A stretch of 64,000 nucleotides of DNA. Origin: a virus. Where the stretch lies: positions 35,883-99,882 of IMG/VR virus record IMGVR_UViG_3300030419_003648; one strand, written 5' to 3'. The translations under genes and the position numbers were made by a program. Of the stretch, positions 51,398-60,044 are shown piece by piece. The notes under the pieces were generated by a model. The model was not told the DNA's origin and ran no database searches. It saw only the letters and a list, made by a program, of their open reading frames with translations. Position 1 is the first letter of the stretch. The number at the start of each line of letters is the position of its first letter.

Positions 51398-54300
51398 TAG
51401 CTTTGTCCAGTTTCTGATAATAAGTCTCTGCGAATTCTCACAATAAAGTCCTCAAAAGCCTTCTCGTTTTCAAACATTCTTGCTTCCATGTTTTTAATTC
51501 TTTCTTCATTTCTTTGAGAAAGATCTCCAAACTTTCTAGCAGTAGTAAGATTATACGTAGTGGTAACACCTCCAGATCCTATTTGCACATTAACATCTGT
51601 TACATATGGGCCTTGCACCTCCTTAAAGGCGGGATTACCATTAGCGTCTGTTCCGTCAGCAATCGTAAGCTTTATCTGAGTGCCAGCAAAATAAGTTGGT
51701 AAACCAGCTAAACTCACCGTTCCAGTTTCAAGTGTATTTTGTTGCTGTATTAAAGCTCTTTTAGCCTGAGCAAGTGCAAAACGATTCAATTCCCCTTCAC
51801 TACCAAACGTAGCAGGATGCAGAGAAGTATCTTGCTTATACTCCGTTTTGCCAAATCCAGTTCCTATAGCCCAAGGACCCCAAGTGTATCTTGTGCTTTG
51901 TTGAGGAACTCCAGCATAAAAAGGCTTATAAGCAGCATCTGCAATCTGGCTCTTAGATCCATCAGGAGCTATCATTGGATGGGTTAAAGTGTCATTACCA
52001 AACGCTGCCAAGTTTTGCCACGCGGCTATTTCTGGACTAGTACCACTAGATCTAGCCCAACCTCTTTGTAAACAATTTGAATTTTTATGATGTATTAATG
52101 GTACACAAATTTCACCCTCACCCATGTCATCAGTAGCCATTGCATAATCTACATGACCATATCTAACAGCATTCGGGATAGTAATCAAAGCATAAGGTTT
52201 ATAAAATGCAAACTCAGTTAATTCATCTGCTCGCAACTTCCTTTGGTTTTTAGGAATATACTTATGAAGAGTATCTCTAGTAAGTAACTTCCTACTTTCT
52301 TTAATAAACTCAGGAGCTTGCCTTGGCTGTCTTTGTTTAGGGCTTCTAATAGGATATGTTTTAGCATGTAAAAGTTCCCACATTGGTCTAGTTTTTAACC
52401 AATAAGTTTTAGGATCAACATCAGCTCTGACAAAAACTTTACCTGAATATCCAATTGCAATATTATTTCGATGTTGATTTTGTTCTAGTTCCTCACGGGT
52501 ATATCTCCTTTCGTCTGGGTTAGACATTCTCTCTGGATCAATATCGCCAAAATTTAAACTTACCTTGTCTCCTTGCAGTCTTCTTGTTTCTTTATGAGGA
52601 AAAGCTACAAAAGCTGCTAAGTTACCACCCTCCCAGAAGTTTATGTCTTGTGGGTAACTAGTATTTTTGTATGTACTCGCTTCCCAATCTGGGTCATAAC
52701 CTTCTCCCGGCCATCCAGCACCAACAATATCCCATTTTTGTTCTGATTGTAGTGGGTCTATCCAAATTCCTTTGAGTTTTTCGCATTCTGCTCTATCTGG
52801 AACCCAAGCATGATTCTCGTCACTACCAGCCGCCTTCTTGCAAATACCTACTCCAAATTTTCTAAACCACTCACTCAACAATCCATGAGCGCCCCAATCA
52901 AAACCACCAACTTCTGAGAATACACCATTCCGTTGTCCGCATTCAGTCTCGTCTGTCACAGGTACAAATGGTACTATATAATCACCATCATCATCTTTTT
53001 GATGAATAATGTTTCCCATGTCGTCTAAACAAGTACTTCTTGTTTCTTCACATTCTGCCTGTGTTTCAATCCAAGGATTTGCACACCCAACTACTGTAGG
53101 TGGATTAAAAGGCAGTGGCATTAAATACTTTCTGCCGTAGAAATTATTTGCTAAGTCTTGAACTTTCTTGAATACATCTTGCATTGTCACGCCAGACGCT
53201 TCGTATTCATTCCACTTTATTTTCTTTCTTCCGCAAACTAAACCTGCTTCTGTTTGGCCTTCTCTTTCGTCTGTACCTCTTGAAAGACCATCTTCAATTG
53301 GGTTCATTGGTTTGTCATTACCCATAGCTGCTAGGTTTTGCCACCCTGCTGCTTGCTCAGGAGTAATTCCGTTCATTGCAATGTTGGCTTCTGTAGGGCA
53401 GTAATTGCACCATTTTCCACCTTGAGCTTGGCAATAATAACACGGCAAGAAAGGTTGGAAAACTCTCAAATAGTTGAAGTAGTTGTCAAAACCTATAGAG
53501 GCATGTCTCAATTCTGTGACTGTCGCCATGTAGTAACCACTGGCGTTGTCTATGTTTATACTAGATGGACCTCCTTTAAAACCAACAAACTGAGTATCAC
53601 CTAAATCTACAGGAATAGTCGCAGTGTTTGGTATTTTAGGGAATCCTTTTAGGTCTCTTGAGCCTTTTGTTTTCTTTTGATCCCATTCCTCTCCCATTCC
53701 AACACAGTCTTGTCTATTAGTCCATTGTGGATCTGTACATGTACCTTCTAATGACACAACTGGATTGATGTATCCCGGACCGGGATTATTCTTATTTGGA
53801 TCTACTGCGCCGGGAGTATTTGGCTCTTCTCTTGTGCATAGCGGATCCCAAACCTTTGTTATCCATTCAAAATTACCATATAATCCCGGATTCTCGCTTC
53901 TCTCTCTTTTTACACCTTTAGTAACTGAACTACCATCATCATTTACTGTAGTTTCATCTACTAATACTTGTTCACATTCTGCTCTAGTATTAAAAGTCTG
54001 ATCTTGATCTTCTCTTGTGTACTGATGAGAGCCGGTAAGACCTAAAGCTTGAGCGTTGGTATCTTTATCTTTACACCAACCTCCGTTAGGTTGTCGGAAG
54101 TTTCTCCAAGTACAATCTTCAGCGTATGGGCCATTGTCATTTCCTTGAAAACTATTTCCTTGTGTTCCATTTACTCTAGCTGTTGACTGACTAGGGCTTG
54201 GATGTCCTGTGGTAGAATCTATATACATGACAGCGCCTACCCAAGAAGGAACTCTTTGCCCTGAACTACCACCATCTAAGTAACCAGTGTAATCTTTTTC

Positions 54301-57300
54301 TTCCAAAGCAGAGCATAGGCTTGACTTATTAATTAACTTTCTACCCTCAGCACCTAAATCTGTTGGTTCATTATCCTCATCTACAGCAAGTATAGGAGCT
54401 GTTTCTAATAAATTTCCAACGGTTGCCCCTTTAACATCTATATTTGTTCTTTGTTGCCTATTTGCTGGAGTCAAAGCTTCTAGATTTTCAACTTTAAAAC
54501 AAGCTTGCGTACAAGACCATTCGTCACGACCCCAATCTGAACCGGGCAAATACAAACCAGCTCCTAACGGAGGCGCACCGGGTATGTTTCCAGTGATAGA
54601 ATCTCCAGCTGAAGTGACACAATTAGCCCAAGGAATACAATCAAATTTAAATATTCCAGCACATCCTATTGGGTGACCATTTCTAGCTGTAGTACATTCA
54701 TTTTCTGGGTCTACACCTCCATTGTCTTTAAACTCCTGCTCTGGATCACACTGACAAATTTCAGGCATGTTATCGCAAGCTGGTTGTGGCGACATGCCAC
54801 CATCCCAAGTAGATGCTTTTTCATTAGGTCCATTACAACCCGGATCTTTTACGTTGGCATACCACGTACCACCATTATTTACACAGTCACCTTGATTATT
54901 GTATTGACCTTTATCGCAATAACTTCTTGTATTATCATACCCAGCTTCACACGACTCTTTAGTATGACAAAGCTGACCATTTTCTATACCCTCTTTAGTA
55001 GCATAAGATCCATCACTATAAGTACATTTTGGTTTACTTACACATTTACCTAAACCGGGATTGAAAAATGCTATACCTCCAAAAAGACCATCGTAAGGAT
55101 GAAAGTCTCTATAAGGGTCATCATCATGGAACATGCCCATGATAGGTTCCCCTCTTGTTTGCATGTCAATTTGTTGTCCAAATTCAGCCTTTTGTACAAA
55201 CCTTTTTGAAGTAAATCCCCAAGCTGGAAACAAATCTATATAACCATCCATAGGATGTTGAGGCCATTCAAGTTCATTGCCCTCATTATCTTTTAGACTT
55301 GGGTTTTTGTCTGGTACGCCGTTATAGTCGCCGTTATTTTCTGTGAACCATTTGTCAACATCTTTATTATTAGGTATGTTGAACATAAATGGATCGGCTC
55401 TGTTTTCCTTAAAAAATGTCGTGGTATTAGTAGCTTGAGTCAATCGACCAATAGGAATTGGCCTAGCATCGAAATAATCATTGTCTACTAGATCAGCTAT
55501 TTCATCTTTTAGAATAGGTCTGCCATCAACTGCATCAAAGAAGTTTGGAATAGTTCCTTTTTTCCCGCCCCAATCGGCATTGTAGTCCAAGAAATGTGAA
55601 ATATCATGATCTGCGTTTCTTTTTTCAGGTGATCGCCTTGCTTCCCAAATCCGTTCATCGTACAAACTGGTTTCATAGGCTTGAAGTGCAGCACCATCTA
55701 ATTCTAAAAAAGGACCTGAATCTATAAGAACATCATCGCGCTCTGGATCAACATCACCATCAAAATACTTTTCAGTATCTTTATTGAAAAAGAAGTCTTC
55801 TCTACGTCTACTACCTAGTATCTTGCCCTTCCCTCTCCAATTGTCAGAAGGTTTAGATCTTTGACCTCCGGTCATTGAAACTCCAACAACTCTGGTCAAT
55901 GGAGCGCCTATGGTAAACATTCCAGTTGTAGGATCTGTATGTTCATAACCAACATCAGCACTAATTATTTTATTAGCCCAAGGACCTACCTTTAGAAAGA
56001 GAGACTGATCCAATACTGTTTTTATAATACCCGGTTGTATATCTGCATTTTTTGGTATTGGTATAACTCTTATGATTCCAGCTTTATGTTTGTGCATATC
56101 AAACAATTTTTGTTCTACTGGATTACCAGTTCCATTTCTAGGAACGTACAAGTCTACAAAAAAGTCAGCGCCAGCGGCTGTACAAATTTCTTGTATTAAT
56201 TGCAATAAATTTTTTGTACCTTTTATTCTAAAATCATCACCAACAGTACCCATCCCAATATTGTCACTATATTCAACGTCTTTTACTGTTGGATTGTAAA
56301 TGTTGTTTAAGTTATACAACGGGCTAAGGTCTATGGCGTACTTATGGACTCCTGCATTATTGGGAAATCCAGTTGGAGAATTTTCGTAAGAAGTACTTGA
56401 GCCAAAAGTAGTAGGTCTAGAATTTAAACCATAGTAGAGAGGGCCACCATAAGGCTCTTCATCTTTTATATATTCTTTCATAGTTCCAGAAAGAATCATG
56501 TCTAATGCTGGCAATATACCTTTATTATGTTTGTAACCCCAAGCATTAATATAATCAGCCGTTGCAGAAAACCAAGGTATGCCATGCTCATTTGTGTCAG
56601 ATTGACCAAAGCCTCCAGCTTCCTCATAATATCCAAATACATTGACTACGTTATAATAACCGTTGTAACCCTCTTCAAATTTTCTTTGAAACTTTGCGTC
56701 TTGCCCAAGACGTTCAAGCGTTTCTTTAGGGGTTATCGCTTTTTCGTCTGGATGATAATGTTGATCCATATACCAAGCATCAGCTGGTGCTGTATGGCCC
56801 TGAAAAGAATCTAATATTACAGTAGTGTTCTCTAATATTACTCTTGGGTCTTCTACAACTACGCTGTAAGTTTGACCACTTCCACTCCAGTCTCTTTTAT
56901 AACTTTTTAATATTCCATTAAACTCAAACGTTAAAGGGCTTGTAGATGCATCGCCAGTGTTAGCATTTGCACAAGTTCTATTTGATACACAAGTAGAGGA
57001 AAGTCTAGCGCCATCATAATATCTGAAATAAACTGGCTCTCCGGGTGTTGGCGCCCAGAATAAGTCTCCGGCTGGTAAATTTAGATTGTTTCCTTTTCTA
57101 TAAACATGAGTACCAACGCTTGATCTATCACCAGCAACAAAAGGATCCAAGCCTAATTGCCTACCATTGTCTCTAACAAGACCTATAGGAAAAGCAGTAG
57201 GATCCCAATGATGATAACCTTCTGTAATTGCATCTCTTACAGTATTAGCAGTCATCTTACTGTCTAAATTCCATTCGTCCTCTACGAGACTAACATTGAG

Positions 57301-57474
57301 GGTAGAAGAATTTCCATTAAAACCTAAATTTAATGCAAATTGACTTATAGAAGCCCCAAGAAAAGTCTGTTGAAAAATAACAAAACCATCATCTCCCGTA
57401 TCTCCTGAATAGTAAGGGAGGATGGATTCGTTTATATTTCTTTCTCGTAATGGATAAGTATAGACAGTTGACAT
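51397..57474 (-). CDS. Baseplate/tail protein with Cys-rich insertions, 2025 aa
   Basis: A 2025-residue virion protein. The N-terminus (YTYPLRERNINESILPYYSG) leads into FNGILKSYKRDWSGSGQTYS and VVVEDPRVILENT, a pattern seen in tail hub proteins. The middle has the same Cys repeat as the giant neighbour (CVNNGGTW, RQDCVGMGEEW, RAECEKLKGIW), and two copies of WQNLAA-x-GND (about residues 1371 and 1813). The C-terminus (FGDLSQRNEERIKNMEARMF) is a coiled-coil helix ending RRDLLSETGQS. A hub or tail-tip role is a reasonable inference. The start overlaps the upstream gene in TAATG. Confidence 0.78.
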   Translation of the reverse strand: MSTVYTYPLRERNINESILPYYSGDTGDDGFVIFQQTFLGASISQFALNLGFNGNSSTLNVSLVEDEWNLDSKMTANTVRDAITEGYHHWDPTAFPIGLVRDNGRQLGLDPFVAGDRSSVGTHVYRKGNNLNLPAGDLFWAPTPGEPVYFRYYDGARLSSTCVSNRTCANANTGDASTSPLTFEFNGILKSYKRDWSGSGQTYSVVVEDPRVILENTTVILDSFQGHTAPADAWYMDQHYHPDEKAITPKETLERLGQDAKFQRKFEEGYNGYYNVVNVFGYYEEAGGFGQSDTNEHGIPWFSATADYINAWGYKHNKGILPALDMILSGTMKEYIKDEEPYGGPLYYGLNSRPTTFGSSTSYENSPTGFPNNAGVHKYAIDLSPLYNLNNIYNPTVKDVEYSDNIGMGTVGDDFRIKGTKNLLQLIQEICTAAGADFFVDLYVPRNGTGNPVEQKLFDMHKHKAGIIRVIPIPKNADIQPGIIKTVLDQSLFLKVGPWANKIISADVGYEHTDPTTGMFTIGAPLTRVVGVSMTGGQRSKPSDNWRGKGKILGSRRREDFFFNKDTEKYFDGDVDPERDDVLIDSGPFLELDGAALQAYETSLYDERIWEARRSPEKRNADHDISHFLDYNADWGGKKGTIPNFFDAVDGRPILKDEIADLVDNDYFDARPIPIGRLTQATNTTTFFKENRADPFMFNIPNNKDVDKWFTENNGDYNGVPDKNPSLKDNEGNELEWPQHPMDGYIDLFPAWGFTSKRFVQKAEFGQQIDMQTRGEPIMGMFHDDDPYRDFHPYDGLFGGIAFFNPGLGKCVSKPKCTYSDGSYATKEGIENGQLCHTKESCEAGYDNTRSYCDKGQYNNQGDCVNNGGTWYANVKDPGCNGPNEKASTWDGGMSPQPACDNMPEICQCDPEQEFKDNGGVDPENECTTARNGHPIGCAGIFKFDCIPWANCVTSAGDSITGNIPGAPPLGAGLYLPGSDWGRDEWSCTQACFKVENLEALTPANRQQRTNIDVKGATVGNLLETAPILAVDEDNEPTDLGAEGRKLINKSSLCSALEEKDYTGYLDGGSSGQRVPSWVGAVMYIDSTTGHPSPSQSTARVNGTQGNSFQGNDNGPYAEDCTWRNFRQPNGGWCKDKDTNAQALGLTGSHQYTREDQDQTFNTRAECEQVLVDETTVNDDGSSVTKGVKRERSENPGLYGNFEWITKVWDPLCTREEPNTPGAVDPNKNNPGPGYINPVVSLEGTCTDPQWTNRQDCVGMGEEWDQKKTKGSRDLKGFPKIPNTATIPVDLGDTQFVGFKGGPSSINIDNASGYYMATVTELRHASIGFDNYFNYLRVFQPFLPCYYCQAQGGKWCNYCPTEANIAMNGITPEQAAGWQNLAAMGNDKPMNPIEDGLSRGTDEREGQTEAGLVCGRKKIKWNEYEASGVTMQDVFKKVQDLANNFYGRKYLMPLPFNPPTVVGCANPWIETQAECEETRSTCLDDMGNIIHQKDDDGDYIVPFVPVTDETECGQRNGVFSEVGGFDWGAHGLLSEWFRKFGVGICKKAAGSDENHAWVPDRAECEKLKGIWIDPLQSEQKWDIVGAGWPGEGYDPDWEASTYKNTSYPQDINFWEGGNLAAFVAFPHKETRRLQGDKVSLNFGDIDPERMSNPDERRYTREELEQNQHRNNIAIGYSGKVFVRADVDPKTYWLKTRPMWELLHAKTYPIRSPKQRQPRQAPEFIKESRKLLTRDTLHKYIPKNQRKLRADELTEFAFYKPYALITIPNAVRYGHVDYAMATDDMGEGEICVPLIHHKNSNCLQRGWARSSGTSPEIAAWQNLAAFGNDTLTHPMIAPDGSKSQIADAAYKPFYAGVPQQSTRYTWGPWAIGTGFGKTEYKQDTSLHPATFGSEGELNRFALAQAKRALIQQQNTLETGTVSLAGLPTYFAGTQIKLTIADGTDANGNPAFKEVQGPYVTDVNVQIGSGGVTTTYNLTTARKFGDLSQRNEERIKNMEARMFENEKAFEDFIVRIRRDLLSETGQS

Positions 57475-60044
57475 TACATTTCATCTCCCGGCCAAGGCGA
57501 AGCCGATGCGTCTGCATTTAGCCCGTTCAAGTAAGTTGCTGAAGGTTGGGTGTATGGATCATCCATTTCGTATGTCCAAGTAATACTATAACTCCATGCT
57601 CCAGTTGTAGGATCCCAACTTTCACTAGGCGCATCATGGTACGATTTTCTAACACCATGCTCTCTATAATGAGCAGTATAATTTTTGTTTGCTGAATCGT
57701 ACAAAGTTCTATAAGCAAAAGGATCAAAAGAACTTACTATTCGAGCTATTCCATTGTGTTGAGATAATTTATAAGTTTTATTTGGTTCAACAGCAGTAGT
57801 ACCCCAATAGCTATTTCTTTGAGTGCTTGGTCTAGCACTAGACATAGCTTCAGTTGCTCTTGGTCTCAATGCGTCATAATTGGCTCCAGCAGTAGCTGTG
57901 CCATGAATAGAAGCTCTAGTGTTTACATAGTTAGGATTCTTTATCCATATTAAAGATTGACCTTCTGGTCCTTTAGCAGCAGTACACGCATCTGAGTTTG
58001 AATATGGATGTACAGTATAGTACAAACTATCAATACACAAATATTTTCTTCTAACATCAACATTGCAACTTAAGCTTAAACTTCTTGTTGCTGCCGTTTG
58101 AGTTCCAAGACTTTGTAGAACTGGACCTAATGGTCTACCTATTACTTGATGTTGAGCAACTACCATTCCCGGATAATTAGTAGAAACTGATATAGTTTCG
58201 TTATTGCAAAATGGTATATTCCCAATTGGTTTAGTACTGAAAGTAAAATTATACGTTATTGTTCCAGTTCCGGGCTGTTGGGTTATACTCTTGTTTACCG
58301 GAAGAGGATTAACAATAAGACCTTTATTGGTCCATGTATCTCCATCCTCTACACCCTCGTATCCAATTTGCTCATAACCAAACAAATCATCAACCATCTT
58401 CTGGGCAGTGTTATAGAGATTAGGCTGCACTTTAGTGTTGTAATGCAACTTTGCATTTTCATGCTTAGAATAAACCATAACCCCGTGATCCGGCTCTGGG
58501 AGTTCTACGGCCTTTTCTGTACCCTTACCAGTTATATCAACGTGAGTCTCTCTTGAGTCTTGCGTTGTATCTGTGAGCATTGACTTTTCTTTATCGTCGG
58601 TCGTATTATTGTCACTCTCACTGTTATCTACAGCGTTGTTTAAAAGACCTTCTATTGTCCCATTGATGCTCACCTCAATAATTCCGCCTGCTTGGTCAGA
58701 CTCGGAAACACTAACATCAAAACTTTCTAGCGCTAAAAAATCTTCTGGAGCAAGAGTCCAAGTTTCTGTTACACTAAAAGATCCTCCTCTTTTGTCTACA
58801 TTCTGTGTTCTTTTATAATTATATGCTTTGTATATATGACTTCCATCTGCCTTTTTAGGTAGATTCATTCCAAATGTGTCATAATTATCATAATCAACTT
58901 CAGAAGTTTTTGTGCTATTTGTTTTTAAAGTAGTGCTAGCAGCATTGTCAACAAAAGCTCCATTATCACCAGCTAAAAACCTTTCTCCGTATTTAATTAC
59001 ATCGTACACAAAACCTCTTGCTTGCTGCCAAGCTCTTCCATTTGGTGCGTACATAGAACTGAATCCATCTTTTATACTTCTTGTGCTAGATGTTCCAGTT
59101 GTTACATTTTCTCCATTTTGATTTTCTATAGATCCACTCTCAATATAGTTACCAGCATCCGTTATTTTATGTCCGGGTATTCCAGCTGCATTATTCGCTG
59201 TTCTATCAAATTTAGATTTACCAGTTGAAGAAATAGTATGTGTCAAAGTATACACTTTGTGATGAGCTACAGCTTCTCCATTGTGCATATCTCTTGACAT
59301 ATCTTCATATGCATTATCATTTCTGTTAAAAGCATTTCTTGCATAAGCACTAGTACCATCTGCTCTTTCTACAACATGTTTTCCATCAATCTCTGCTATA
59401 TCCCAAGTTTCACTTGCTGAAGATACTAGCCATCTACCTAAATTTTCCCAGTCTTCTTGGTCTATCTGCCCATTTGGGCCTACCAGATAATCAGCTTTAA
59501 GATTAATAGTATATTGAGATTTAACAGGATCTCCGGGATTGTGTGCTGGTATGTCTATAGACTCAAATTTTACAAAAGCTTTAAACCCGTCAACGTCAGG
59601 ATCCATAGATTCTTCTGGAGGACTTACTTCTAACAAAGCGCCTTCATTAAGTTTACTGAACATATTCAATAAAGCTTTTTGTTTTACTTGTAATGCTCTG
59701 TAATGTTCTTCTCCCAAATTTGCAGCACCGCAATGACCGTGTATATAGTCTTTGTAGTTACAAGGCGCTGCACGGCTAACAAGGGTGGTCATAATTTGGT
59801 CGTCAATAAACCCAGTTCTTCTACCGGCCAATACGTCCGCTTTAATACCTAGAGTATCAATTCCTAAGTGATTTAAAGGAGACCCTCTATCAGCTAATAA
59901 AGTACCTGTTAGTGTTATGCTATACGTAGCACCTATAATTTCACCATCACCCTGTTTGTCAAAGTTTTTTGTTATGTTGACAAAAGGTGCGGGAATTAAA
60001 TAGTTTTTTCGGTCTGTTCTAGTATCTGTTATAGTAACTGGCAT
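57474..60044 (-). CDS. Tail or baseplate structural protein, 856 aa
   Basis: An 856-residue protein dominated by beta-strand and Thr/Asn-rich segments, with strands such as ATYSITLTGTLLADRGS, FVKFESIDIPAHNPG and SFSVTETWTLAPEDF that repeat a wave-like pattern. A Lys/Gln-rich helix (RALQVKQKALLNMFS) lies early on. The later part has PIGNIPFCNNETISVS and YSITWTYEMDDPYTQ. It sits between the 2025-aa and 865-aa virion genes and overlaps both (TAATG). No enzyme motif is seen; tail or baseplate is likely from position. Confidence 0.7.
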   Translation of the reverse strand: MPVTITDTRTDRKNYLIPAPFVNITKNFDKQGDGEIIGATYSITLTGTLLADRGSPLNHLGIDTLGIKADVLAGRRTGFIDDQIMTTLVSRAAPCNYKDYIHGHCGAANLGEEHYRALQVKQKALLNMFSKLNEGALLEVSPPEESMDPDVDGFKAFVKFESIDIPAHNPGDPVKSQYTINLKADYLVGPNGQIDQEDWENLGRWLVSSASETWDIAEIDGKHVVERADGTSAYARNAFNRNDNAYEDMSRDMHNGEAVAHHKVYTLTHTISSTGKSKFDRTANNAAGIPGHKITDAGNYIESGSIENQNGENVTTGTSSTRSIKDGFSSMYAPNGRAWQQARGFVYDVIKYGERFLAGDNGAFVDNAASTTLKTNSTKTSEVDYDNYDTFGMNLPKKADGSHIYKAYNYKRTQNVDKRGGSFSVTETWTLAPEDFLALESFDVSVSESDQAGGIIEVSINGTIEGLLNNAVDNSESDNNTTDDKEKSMLTDTTQDSRETHVDITGKGTEKAVELPEPDHGVMVYSKHENAKLHYNTKVQPNLYNTAQKMVDDLFGYEQIGYEGVEDGDTWTNKGLIVNPLPVNKSITQQPGTGTITYNFTFSTKPIGNIPFCNNETISVSTNYPGMVVAQHQVIGRPLGPVLQSLGTQTAATRSLSLSCNVDVRRKYLCIDSLYYTVHPYSNSDACTAAKGPEGQSLIWIKNPNYVNTRASIHGTATAGANYDALRPRATEAMSSARPSTQRNSYWGTTAVEPNKTYKLSQHNGIARIVSSFDPFAYRTLYDSANKNYTAHYREHGVRKSYHDAPSESWDPTTGAWSYSITWTYEMDDPYTQPSATYLNGLNADASASPWPGDEM

